A stretch of 43,954 bases of DNA, from positions 1 to 43,954 of the IMG/VR virus record IMGVR_UViG_3300046492_000329; one strand, 5' to 3'. The notes below the pieces were generated by a model. It was not told the origin of the DNA, searched no databases, and saw nothing but the letters and a program-made list of their open reading frames with translations. Of the stretch, positions 32,759-39,583 are shown piece by piece (the stretch's first letter is position 1; every line of letters starts with the position of its first letter). This DNA comes from a virus. Both the position numbers and the translations under genes were made by a program.

Positions 32759-33154
32759 ATGAACATGGACATCAAAGAAACCAGGCGCGAGAACCTCAGG
32801 AAGTGGCTGGAAACACACAAGACCCCGCCAGCGGAGCGCAGTTACTTTTCGCAACTGCTATTGGGGACCAGCACGATGGGCGAACGAGCGGCACGACGCA
32901 TCGAGGCGGAGTACAACATGGGTGCGGGTTATCTGGACACGCCCCTAGAGAAAGTCGGCGCCGACCGCGAGGCCAAAGCGGGGCCGGAACCGGAACGTAT
33001 GGATCTGGTATGGGTGACGCCGCGGGAAATGCAGATCCTTACCGCCTTCCGGGCCTCGAGCGAGCGCGGCAAGGCCAGTATGGAAGTGTCGGCGGAAGTC
33101 AGCGAAAAAGAAAGGTCACCGCTTCGCAGTGTCGGAGGCAACCAGGCGCAATAA
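32759..33154 (+). CDS. CI-like repressor without a peptidase domain
   Basis: The protein has 131 residues from the ATG at 32759, which has no Shine-Dalgarno sequence. Residues 5-65 are an XRE-type helix-turn-helix domain (IKETRRENLRKWLETHKT, YFSQLLLGTSTMGERAARRIE, GAGYLDTPLEK). The C-terminal half has a short helical segment (VTPREMQILTAFRASSERGK) and a disordered tail, with no LexA/S24 Ala-Gly cleavage site or Ser-Lys dyad. It should maintain lysogeny by binding the GTTTAG-type operators. Induction by RecA-stimulated self-cleavage is not expected. Confidence 0.85.
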   Translation: MNMDIKETRRENLRKWLETHKTPPAERSYFSQLLLGTSTMGERAARRIEAEYNMGAGYLDTPLEKVGADREAKAGPEPERMDLVWVTPREMQILTAFRASSERGKASMEVSAEVSEKERSPLRSVGGNQAQ

Positions 33155-33277
33155 CGGTGCATGCGGTGTTTTACGCGGCCACTTCGCCGCGTACAACTTT
33201 GCCAGCTCAGCGAATTCTTTCTGCGCCTGGTCGTCCATTTCCTTATAAAAGGCGATCATTTTTGCTAACGTTTCCAT
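33116..33277 (-). CDS. Small protein convergent with and overlapping cI
   Basis: The frame has 53 residues from the ATG at 33277. It begins METLAKMIAFYKEMDDQAQK, continues FAELAKLYAAKWPRKTPHAP and ends AKR. The sequence is a plausible helical protein, unlike the surrounding shadow frames. The last 13 codons are antisense to the 3' end of cI. The Shine-Dalgarno is weak (GAAAG). Transcription toward cI could oppose repressor synthesis. It is short, so confidence is moderate. Confidence 0.45.
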   Translation of the reverse strand: METLAKMIAFYKEMDDQAQKEFAELAKLYAAKWPRKTPHAPLLRLVASDTAKR

Positions 33278-33327
33278 GACTTTCAGTACATCCGTTTTGT
33301 ATTGATGAGCTATGCAAACTGTATGAG

Positions 33328-33343
33328 GTAGGATGATTCCTAC
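33328..33343. promoter_or_regulatory. Palindrome upstream of the small antisense gene
   Basis: GTAGGA-TGAT-TCCTAC is a perfect 6-4-6 palindrome about 50 bases upstream of the ATG at 33277 and 180 bases before the Arc-like gene. It is a candidate operator. The rest of the 33278-33521 intergenic stretch holds only this site and the palindrome at 33462. Confidence 0.4.
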
Positions 33344-33461
33344 ATCCTTGGATTAGCGACTTAAATACCCTCTAATTCTCAAACGAACAATCACACATTC
33401 TCACCCTCCCCTATGACAATGCATGATCGGCCCTAATGCAGCGGAAACACCCGGTTACAAC

Positions 33462-33482
33462 GTGGCTTCAAATTGAAGCCAC
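33462..33482. promoter_or_regulatory. 21-bp palindrome upstream of the Arc-like gene
   Basis: GTGGCTTCAA and TTGAAGCCAC form 10-bp arms around a single central base, ending 39 bases before the Arc-like ATG. Ribbon-helix-helix proteins commonly repress their own gene through such sites, so this is a likely autoregulatory operator. No clear -35/-10 pair is seen beside it. Confidence 0.55.
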
Positions 33483-33521
33483 CAGCAACAATAAAACGGC
33501 AGTTCGCGCAAGAATCGCGCG

Positions 33522-33767
33522 ATGCCGGTAGAAAAGAAAAAGAAACCCACAACGACTGTTCGATTGCCACCCGACCTGCACGCCGAGGTCAAAGAGGCTG
33601 CAGCGCGCGCCGGGCATTCCATGAACGACGAGATCATTGAACGCCTGCGCAGCCTCTCGAATGCAAATCTGGGTGGACCGACGCTGCGCGACGTCGTGCG
33701 CCAGAATGAGAAGACACAATTGATGGTGCAGCAGATCATTGACGCCATCAGCCCAAAGCGCCGGTAA
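33522..33767 (+). CDS. Arc-like ribbon-helix-helix DNA-binding protein
   Basis: The protein has 81 residues. The core KKPTTTVRLPPDLHAEVKEAAARAGHSMNDEIIERLRS is a classic Arc/MetJ-type RHH fold: one beta strand then two helices. The C-terminal 35 residues are helical and may extend the dimer. Arc-like proteins in phages repress genes of the immunity region. It lies downstream of cI in the same direction and has a 21-bp palindrome just upstream. Confidence 0.88.
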   Translation: MPVEKKKKPTTTVRLPPDLHAEVKEAAARAGHSMNDEIIERLRSLSNANLGGPTLRDVVRQNEKTQLMVQQIIDAISPKRR

Positions 33768-33816
33768 GGCCGGCAAGGCGCCCCGGCACGCCGACCTGCC
33801 GCCAAAGTAGAAGACC

Positions 33817-34296
33817 ATGACGGTTCAATGCCCTGGCTGTAGTGCACACATCTCGATCGCCAGCGCGGTGTCCTGCCCGCGCTGCTCCACCGCCCTGCCG
33901 CGGCCTGGCGCGGCCGCCTTGACCACAAATCGTCACACGGGCACCGGCAATACGTTCGGGCTGGCCGCCCTGGTCTGCTGCGTACCGTTGTTGGGATACA
34001 TCATCTACCAGGTAGCCGCGCCATCGCCGGGCCAGCTGGAAGAGCGCCAGGTGCAGCAGGCGCTGGCGACGTGCCAGCGCGCGATCAGGACGCAGGCTCT
34101 GTACGATGGCGCGGACCGTCCGCCCTACGTTCCGAACCGCGGCGGCGCCGGCGAGTTCCAGTTCGTCTGGCCGTCCGGCAGCTTCCACTTCACCAACGCC
34201 TTCGGCGCGCGCCTGAAGATGTCCGCCAGCTGCAGCGGCGACCTGAGGACCGGCACCATCACCGGGCTCACCGTCAACGGCCAGACCATCCGCTAA
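33817..34296 (+). CDS. Zinc-ribbon membrane protein, possible superinfection-exclusion moron
   Basis: The protein has 159 residues. Residues 5-23 are a zinc ribbon (CPGC and CPRC). About 47-68 is one membrane helix (FGLAALVCCVPLLGYIIYQV). The C-terminal 90 residues form a beta-rich domain with two Cys (ATCQRAI and SASCSGDL), probably periplasmic. It is followed at once by an intrinsic terminator and lies in the lysogenically expressed region, where phages keep exclusion genes. That role is inferred from place and topology; no family is recognised. Confidence 0.75.
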   Translation: MTVQCPGCSAHISIASAVSCPRCSTALPRPGAAALTTNRHTGTGNTFGLAALVCCVPLLGYIIYQVAAPSPGQLEERQVQQALATCQRAIRTQALYDGADRPPYVPNRGGAGEFQFVWPSGSFHFTNAFGARLKMSASCSGDLRTGTITGLTVNGQTIR

Positions 34297-34315
34297 TTCC
34301 CCTCCCCGACAAACT

Positions 34316-34339
34316 GCCCGCCGCGTGCGGGCTTTTTTT
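34316..34339 (+). terminator. Intrinsic terminator ending the immunity region
   Basis: GCCCGC (34316-34321) pairs with GCGGGC (34327-34332) around CGCGT and is followed by seven T. It lies 20 bases after the stop of the membrane protein gene and just before the rightward early promoter, separating lysogenic from lytic transcription. Confidence 0.9.
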
Positions 34340-34349
34340 GCGCCTTCAT

Positions 34350-34391
34350 GTCAAGTAAATGCTTGACACTTGTTTAGTAATTACTTAATCT
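34350..34391 (+). promoter_or_regulatory. Rightward early promoter with operators
   Basis: TTGACA (34363-34368), 17 bases and TAATCT (34386-34391) form a near-consensus sigma-70 promoter. A perfect operator GTCAAG-N6-CTTGAC (34350-34367) overlaps the -35. A degenerate GTTTAG-N6-CTTAAT (34372-34389) overlaps the -10. The first gene starts 28 bases on, with GGGAG as its Shine-Dalgarno. This should be the main promoter of the 34419-42060 operon. Confidence 0.85.
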
Positions 34392-34418
34392 GCTCCTACC
34401 TCACTACGGGAGCACCCC

Positions 34419-34748
34419 ATGAGCACCTCCAACCAAGACCCGAAGCCTCTTTCACCTGGCGTCGCAGCGCTGGCCAGACTGCTGAACATCACACGCGGTC
34501 ATTCTGGCCAGTGCCGCATCGTCGCCGAGTTCCTGTTGAGCCTCTACAACGGGAACCGCTTCAAGTTCGACCTGACCGACTTCCGCTGCCTCGACCACAA
34601 AATCTTCGTCGACTGCCTGGAAGTGCTGAAGCTCGACTATTGCCCTGTGCAAGAGGTGCACCTCTACTTCAAGGGCGGCAGCCGCATCTGGGAACAGCTG
34701 GCCAAGGACTGGGGTATTCGCGACTACACGAAGCCGAAGGCAGCGTGA
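34419..34748 (+). CDS. DUF7673-like early phage protein
   Basis: The protein has 109 residues, first gene of the rightward early operon. The pattern ALARLLNITRGHSGQCRIVAEFLLSLYNG, then FKFDLTDFRCLD and a C-terminal IWEQLAKDWG fits a small family seen in Burkholderiales phages and plasmids that I recall as DUF7673. Members have no known function. It ends just before the next gene (TGACATGG). Confidence 0.8.
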   Translation: MSTSNQDPKPLSPGVAALARLLNITRGHSGQCRIVAEFLLSLYNGNRFKFDLTDFRCLDHKIFVDCLEVLKLDYCPVQEVHLYFKGGSRIWEQLAKDWGIRDYTKPKAA

Positions 34749-34749
34749 C

Positions 34750-34962
34750 ATGGCGACCGCTAAAGAGTTTCGGGCCAGGATCGTCGAGATCGCCCACGAG
34801 GTCATCCAGGCCGAGCCGACCAACGTCGACGCGCGCGCACGCAGCTTCATCGCGCGCCTCTCCGGCTCGATGGTGTTCCACGGCGAAAAGGCTGCGGAAA
34901 TCGCACTGCGGAAGGTGTTGGGCATGGACATACCGCCCAATGGCCCTGCCGACGGAGCCTGA
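34750..34962 (+). CDS. Small early protein, hypothetical
   Basis: The protein has 70 residues: ATAKEFRARIVEIAHEVIQAEP and FIARLSGSMVFHGEKAAEIALRKVLG. It looks mainly helical. It starts one base after the previous stop and ends one base before the next gene, so it is a tight operon member. No domain or function is recognised. Confidence 0.75.
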   Translation: MATAKEFRARIVEIAHEVIQAEPTNVDARARSFIARLSGSMVFHGEKAAEIALRKVLGMDIPPNGPADGA

Positions 34963-34963
34963 C

Positions 34964-35152
34964 ATGGACCGCATTTCGCCGGACCGCGCCGCGCTGGAGG
35001 TAGCCCACCGGATGCTCCGCGTCACCACGCCCATCGACGATCTGCTGAACAACGCCACCCTGCGAATCGTTTTGACGACCGTCGCCCGCCGGCACATGCA
35101 GCGCCGCAGCCGGCCGGACGTAAAGAAGCTGCAAGCCAACGACCACGATTAA
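34964..35152 (+). CDS. Small early protein, hypothetical
   Basis: The protein has 62 residues from the ATG at 34964: SPDRAALEVAHRMLRVTTPIDDLLNN, then VARRHMQRRSRPDVKKL. It is helical and basic at the C-terminus, consistent with nucleic acid binding, but no family is known. The longer upstream frame is a shadow of the two preceding genes. Confidence 0.7.
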   Translation: MDRISPDRAALEVAHRMLRVTTPIDDLLNNATLRIVLTTVARRHMQRRSRPDVKKLQANDHD

Positions 35153-35176
35153 CAACAACCAGGAGCCAACTCCAAT

Positions 35177-35521
35177 ATGACTACCCAAGCATTTGCCGTG
35201 CTTTTGCAGGACCTGCGCGACGGCCGCGCCCACTCCGAGCTGTCGGCTGGCATGGCCGACCTGCTCGCAGCGGTGAAAGACACGGGCAAGGGCGGCACCC
35301 TGACCCTCTCACTGAAGGTCAAGCCGGGCGCCCGCGGCAAGGACGTCGACAAGGTGATCATCACCGACAACGTCAAGGTCGACCTGCCCAAGCCCGAACG
35401 CGGCGAGGACTTCTTCTGGGTTACCGACAGCAATGAGCTCTCCCGCAAGCACCCCCGCCAGCAATCGCTCGAACTGCGCGAAGCGCCGGCACCTCAACCC
35501 ACCAAACTGAAGGAAGCGTAA
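35177..35521 (+). CDS. Conserved early protein paired with DUF2303
   Basis: The protein has 114 residues: a helical N-terminus (FAVLLQDLRDGRAHSELSAGMADL), then a beta-rich middle (GGTLTLSLKVKPGARG, KVIITDNVKVDLP) and a Pro-rich tail. Its stop overlaps the start of the DUF2303 gene by one base. This pairing is common in phages of Gram-negative bacteria. No function is established. Confidence 0.8.
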   Translation: MTTQAFAVLLQDLRDGRAHSELSAGMADLLAAVKDTGKGGTLTLSLKVKPGARGKDVDKVIITDNVKVDLPKPERGEDFFWVTDSNELSRKHPRQQSLELREAPAPQPTKLKEA

Positions 35522-36417
35522 TGAACGAAAGCCATAACACGGCCGCATCCGGCGCCATCGCCGGCCAGCTGGCCACCGCAGCTGCCCCAGCCCAAGAGCA
35601 CCTGGAGATCAGCAAATCCTCCATCGAACAGATCGGCGCCCTGACCGTGGCCGCGGCCAACATCCGCTCGGTCGCCGACGCGCACTTCCTGATCTTGCCG
35701 CCCGAATACAAGCACGTCGACGTCACCAAGGCGATCGAGCAGACGCTGACGGAGCCGCACCGCAAGAGCGGTCACGTCGCGCTGTCGGACCTGCCGAGCT
35801 TCCTCCAGTTCGTCGCCGACCAGGCGACGCCGGACAACTGCTACATCTACGCACACCCGGACACGCGCACCCTGGTCGCCGTGCTGAACGACCACGGCCA
35901 GGACCATGGCGGCCTGCCGGGCTGGCGCGATTTCCGCGTGAGCTACACCGCCGAGCTCAGCCGCGAGTTCGCGGGCTGGTACAAGAATGACCGGGAGGTG
36001 ATGGAGCAGGAACAGTTCGCCGTCTTCCTCGAGGACAACTTCGCCGATATCGCCGATCCGACTGGCGAAACCATGTTGCAGGTCGCGCTGACGCTGCAGG
36101 CCAAGACCGAGGTCGCGTTCAGCTCGCAGCGCCGCCTCGACAACGGCCAGGTGCAACTGACCTACACCGAGACCATTGACGCCCGGGCCGGCTCCGGCGA
36201 CATCATGATCCCGCGCGAATTCGCGCTGGGCCTGCGCCTGTTCAAGAACGGCGACGGCTACAAGGTGCGCGCGCGGCTGAAGTACCGCCTGAGCGCCGGC
36301 AAGGTCAAGTTCTGGTACGAGCTGGACCGCGTGGAGAACGCGATCGAGGATGCGTTCAAGGCCTACGTCGAGCAGGCGCGCCAGAGCGGCTTCACGGTCC
36401 TCATCGGCAAGCCTTAA
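35521..36417 (+). CDS. DUF2303 family protein (YfdQ-like)
   Basis: The protein has 298 residues. Characteristic segments are VADAHFLILPPEYKHVDVT, SDLPSFLQFVADQATPDNCYIYAHPDTRTLVAVLNDH, WRDFRVSYTAELSREFAGWY, MEQEQFAVFLEDNFADI and the C-terminal FKNGDGYKVRARLKYRL. The family is widespread in prophages and of unknown function. Its place in the early operon suggests a role before structural genes are made. Confidence 0.9.
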   Translation: MNESHNTAASGAIAGQLATAAAPAQEHLEISKSSIEQIGALTVAAANIRSVADAHFLILPPEYKHVDVTKAIEQTLTEPHRKSGHVALSDLPSFLQFVADQATPDNCYIYAHPDTRTLVAVLNDHGQDHGGLPGWRDFRVSYTAELSREFAGWYKNDREVMEQEQFAVFLEDNFADIADPTGETMLQVALTLQAKTEVAFSSQRRLDNGQVQLTYTETIDARAGSGDIMIPREFALGLRLFKNGDGYKVRARLKYRLSAGKVKFWYELDRVENAIEDAFKAYVEQARQSGFTVLIGKP

Positions 36418-36433
36418 GCCAGGAGCGCTCGCC

Positions 36434-36847
36434 ATGCCCCGTTTTCATCGCCGCCCGCAGTTCCAGGCCAAGGCCAAGGTCCCGATGACGACCGAGAGCC
36501 GCGACCGGCTTGCGATCGAGATCCGCATGGCCGGCGAGACCCTGATCGCGCAGCCCTCGATCGACGCCTATAACACCGTCTCGAAGATGTTCGCCATGCT
36601 GGTTCGCGCCGGCATGGCCGGTGAGATCGTCGACCCGGGCTCTCGCATCATGGGCGCGATCTGTGACCGGTACGAACAGGTCCGCACCATTACCGTGGAG
36701 CCCGAGGAGGCCGCAGCCCTGCGCCAAGTGATCGCGAACATCGACGGCGCGCTGCCGCGGATCCCGCTGAACCGCTTTGACCGCGCCGTGGCCGAGGTGG
36801 AAGCGTTCTTCGCGCTGACCAACATGAACCAATCTGACGAAAGCTAA
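36434..36847 (+). CDS. Conserved early protein, hypothetical
   Basis: The protein has 137 residues from the ATG at 36434, with AGGAG 8 bases upstream. The N-terminus is basic (MPRFHRRPQFQAKAK), and the rest is helical (RDRLAIEIRMAGETLIAQPSI, VSKMFAMLVRAGMAGEIVD). It resembles small helical proteins seen in early regions of related prophages. No function is assigned. Confidence 0.78.
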   Translation: MPRFHRRPQFQAKAKVPMTTESRDRLAIEIRMAGETLIAQPSIDAYNTVSKMFAMLVRAGMAGEIVDPGSRIMGAICDRYEQVRTITVEPEEAAALRQVIANIDGALPRIPLNRFDRAVAEVEAFFALTNMNQSDES

Positions 36848-36851
36848 CGAT

Positions 36852-37040
36852 ATGACGATGGGCTTCGCCAATCCGAGCACCACTGCTCTGTATCGCGCAC
36901 AAACCGCCGCCAGCATACCGCTCACCCTCCGCAGGAAGCACTGCGCGTGCGGCAAGGTGGTGACGGCCAAGCAGCTGCACCAGTACGGCGCCTGTGATCC
37001 GTGCGCCCGCGCTGCTGCGGCAGCGAAAAGGGCGGCCTGA
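36852..37040 (+). CDS. Small Cys-rich protein, possible zinc finger
   Basis: The protein has 62 residues. HCACGKVVTAKQLHQYGACDPCA holds a C-x-C ... C-x-x-C set typical of a treble-clef or zinc-ribbon fold. It lies directly before the methyltransferase gene (3 bases apart) and probably shares its transcript. The function is unknown. Confidence 0.7.
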   Translation: MTMGFANPSTTALYRAQTAASIPLTLRRKHCACGKVVTAKQLHQYGACDPCARAAAAAKRAA

Positions 37041-37043
37041 CCC

Positions 37044-38834
37044 ATGAAGCGCGACGACTTCACCCTCTCGCTGGGCTTCGGCCCCGAGCGCATCGCCGAC
37101 AACTTCGCCGGCGGCGGCGGTGCCAGCGAGGCGATCCGCCAGGCGTTCGGGCGCGACCCGGACATCGCCGTCAACCACTGCGGCGAGGCGCTGGCGATGC
37201 ACGCGGCGAACCATCCGACCACGCGCCACCTCCGCGAGGATGTGTTCCTGATCGATCCGCGGCGCGAGATCGGCGACGGCCCGTTGGGCGCGGCCTGGTT
37301 CTCGCCGACGTGCACGCACTTCTCGAAGGCCAAGGGCTTCAACATCCTCGACCAGAAGACGCGCGGCCTGGCCTGGGTCGCGCTGAAGTGGGGCGTGCAG
37401 CTGGCGCCGCGCATCATGTTCCTCGAGAACGTCGAGGAGTTCCTGACCTGGTGCCCGCTGGACAGCCACGGCCGCCCGATCAAGGCCCTGCGTGGCCGGA
37501 CCTTCCAAGCGTTCGTGCTGGCCCTGTCCACCGGACTGCCGAAGGACCACCCGGACCTGCCGGAGATCGTCGCAACGCTGGGCCAGGACTTCCCGATCGA
37601 GCGCATCATCGCCGGCCTGGGCTACAAGGTCGAGTGGCGCGTGCTGCGCGCGTGCGACTACGGCGCCGGGACCATCCGCAAGCGCCTGTTCATGGTGATG
37701 CGCCGCGACGGCCTGGCGATCCGCTGGCCGGAACCGACCCACGGCGACCCGAACTCGCCCGCAGTGAAGTCGGGCAAGCTGCTGCCGTTCGTCACCGCGG
37801 CGGACTGCATCGACTGGTCGATTCCGTGCCGCTCGATCTTCGATCGCAAGAAGCCTCTGGCGACGGCCACGCTGCGCCGGGTCGGCGTCGGCTTCGAGCG
37901 CTATACCCTAAAGGCGGCGCGGCCGTACATCGTCGACACGGCCCACGGTGAGGCATCGCCTGGCGGCGCCAAGCGGTGGGGCAGCGGCGTGCACTCGACC
38001 GATGCCCCGATGGGCACCATCACCGCCGGTGGCCAGAGCGCTGCGGTTGTCACTGCGTCCCTGGTTCAGTACTACAAGAGCGGCAGCCAGAACGTGGCGA
38101 TCGACAGGCCGGCACCGACCATCGTGACGAAGGACCGCGTGGGCGTCACCTGCGCCTACCTGGCCAAGCACTACACCGGCGTGGTCGGCGCCAGCGTCGA
38201 GCAGCCGATGCCGACCGTCACCACGCAGGACCACAACTCGGTGGTCACGGCGCACCTGGTTGGCATCGACAACAAGAGCAACGGCGTCCGCGACGTGTGG
38301 GACGTCGAGCGGCCTCTCAACACGATCGTGACCGAGAACCGCCATGCGGTCGTTACCAGCAACCTGGTCAAGCTGCGCGGCACCAGCACGGCCACCGCGG
38401 CCAACGAGCCGCTGGGCACAGTCAGCGCCGGCGGCCAACACCATGCCGAGATGCGCACCACGCTGGCCCACCCGGGCCAGTCCGCCGCGCGCCGCGAGCA
38501 GGTCCGCGCCTTCCTGCGCGAGTACTGCCCCAGCCTGAAGGACGCCGAGTTCCCGGAGCTGGTGGAGATCAACGGCGAGCTGATGGAAGTGGTCGACATC
38601 GGCCTGCGCATGCTGGTGCCGCGCGAGCTGGCCAACGCCCAGGGCTTCCCGCCAGGCTACATCCTGAATCCGTTCCACACGAAGACCGACAAGCGTGGCC
38701 GGACGGTCACGAAGCGCCTGTCCGGATCCGCCCAGGTCCGAATGATCGGCAACAGCGTTTCGCCACCACCAGCCGTCGCCGTAATCAGGGTCAACATCGC
38801 GCACGAGACCGAACTGGCCCGCCTCGCAGCCTGA
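37044..38834 (+). CDS. Phage DNA cytosine-C5 methyltransferase
   Basis: The protein has 596 residues. Motif I is NFAGGGGAS (20-28). The catalytic motif IV is SPTCTHFSKAKG with Cys90 (PTC instead of the usual PC). Motif VI is ENV (128-130), motif VIII TIRKRLF and motif X GNSVSPPPAVAV near the end. The enzyme transfers methyl from SAM to cytosine C5, presumably protecting phage DNA from restriction. No partner nuclease gene is nearby. Between VIII and X (about 310-480) there are five degenerate repeats of the form PxxTIxTxxxxxxVxxxLxK, in the place of the target recognition domain. Confidence 0.93.
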   Translation: MKRDDFTLSLGFGPERIADNFAGGGGASEAIRQAFGRDPDIAVNHCGEALAMHAANHPTTRHLREDVFLIDPRREIGDGPLGAAWFSPTCTHFSKAKGFNILDQKTRGLAWVALKWGVQLAPRIMFLENVEEFLTWCPLDSHGRPIKALRGRTFQAFVLALSTGLPKDHPDLPEIVATLGQDFPIERIIAGLGYKVEWRVLRACDYGAGTIRKRLFMVMRRDGLAIRWPEPTHGDPNSPAVKSGKLLPFVTAADCIDWSIPCRSIFDRKKPLATATLRRVGVGFERYTLKAARPYIVDTAHGEASPGGAKRWGSGVHSTDAPMGTITAGGQSAAVVTASLVQYYKSGSQNVAIDRPAPTIVTKDRVGVTCAYLAKHYTGVVGASVEQPMPTVTTQDHNSVVTAHLVGIDNKSNGVRDVWDVERPLNTIVTENRHAVVTSNLVKLRGTSTATAANEPLGTVSAGGQHHAEMRTTLAHPGQSAARREQVRAFLREYCPSLKDAEFPELVEINGELMEVVDIGLRMLVPRELANAQGFPPGYILNPFHTKTDKRGRTVTKRLSGSAQVRMIGNSVSPPPAVAVIRVNIAHETELARLAA

Positions 38835-38861
38835 CACACCCATCCACAACCAGGAGAGACC

Positions 38862-39566
38862 ATGAAAAAAATTCTCATGTACGTCCAGCAGCTGTTCGGC
38901 GCCCTGCGCCATCGCGTCACCGACCGCAGCCACCACCAGCCGGTCAACTACGCCAACATCAAGGCCCTGCTGCTGCACCTGTGCGACTTCGACGAGGACA
39001 AGTGCCTGTGGGTGATGCGCTGGCTGGCTTACCCGCTGCGCAACCCCGGCGCAAAGATGTCGCGCGCCCTGCTCGTCGCCGGCCCGGAAGGGACCGGGAA
39101 GCACATGTTCTTCGAGCGCATCGTGATGGAGCTATACGCCGACGGCGCGCACAAGTTCCGTCACCCGGTCGACACGACCACCATCTGGCCCACGGGCACG
39201 CGCCTGGCGATCCTCGACGGCGTGCTCTCGAAGGGGTACCAAGATCGCCTGAAGCACCTGGTCACCGCTACCGACCTCCCTCAGCGCAACAGGGGCGCCA
39301 CCACGGTCCGCCGGCCCAACAGGATGAACTTCATCATGATCTCCGGTATGCCGGGCGCCCTGCAGGTGGACCCAGACCAGCGCCGGTTCTGCGTGATCGA
39401 CGCCCCGGCGCCGATGCCGCCGGCGTTCTACCGCTCCGTCGAATACGAGATCCAGAGCGACGGCATCGAGGCCTTCCTCGACTTCCTGATGCGCGACCTC
39501 GACATGAGCGACTTCGACGCGCTGACGCCGCCTCCGATGAGCCGGGCGCCAGCGATGGCCGCGTGA
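38862..39566 (+). CDS. Stand-alone degenerate SF3 helicase-like domain
   Basis: The protein has 234 residues. Residues 28-180 align by eye with the ATPase domain of the prophage primase-helicase: RWLAYPLRNPGAKM matches RWLAYPLQHPGAKM, and RRFCVIDA matches RRFMVIEA. Key residues differ: Walker A GPEGTGKH ends in His81 instead of Ser, the Walker B acidic pair is DG (119-120), and the sensor Asn is replaced in ISGMP. It lacks TOPRIM and C-terminal domains. It may be a catalytically weak paralogue that forms mixed rings or binds DNA. AGGAGAG precedes the ATG. Confidence 0.82.
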   Translation: MKKILMYVQQLFGALRHRVTDRSHHQPVNYANIKALLLHLCDFDEDKCLWVMRWLAYPLRNPGAKMSRALLVAGPEGTGKHMFFERIVMELYADGAHKFRHPVDTTTIWPTGTRLAILDGVLSKGYQDRLKHLVTATDLPQRNRGATTVRRPNRMNFIMISGMPGALQVDPDQRRFCVIDAPAPMPPAFYRSVEYEIQSDGIEAFLDFLMRDLDMSDFDALTPPPMSRAPAMAA

Positions 39567-39583
39567 GGGACCGGAGACGCATC

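Noticed and set aside
37976-39583. Long plus-strand frame overlapping the methyltransferase and helicase-like genes
   Set aside because: It is an alternate frame of two well-supported genes; only its 3' part (39584-40102) is kept as a real gene.
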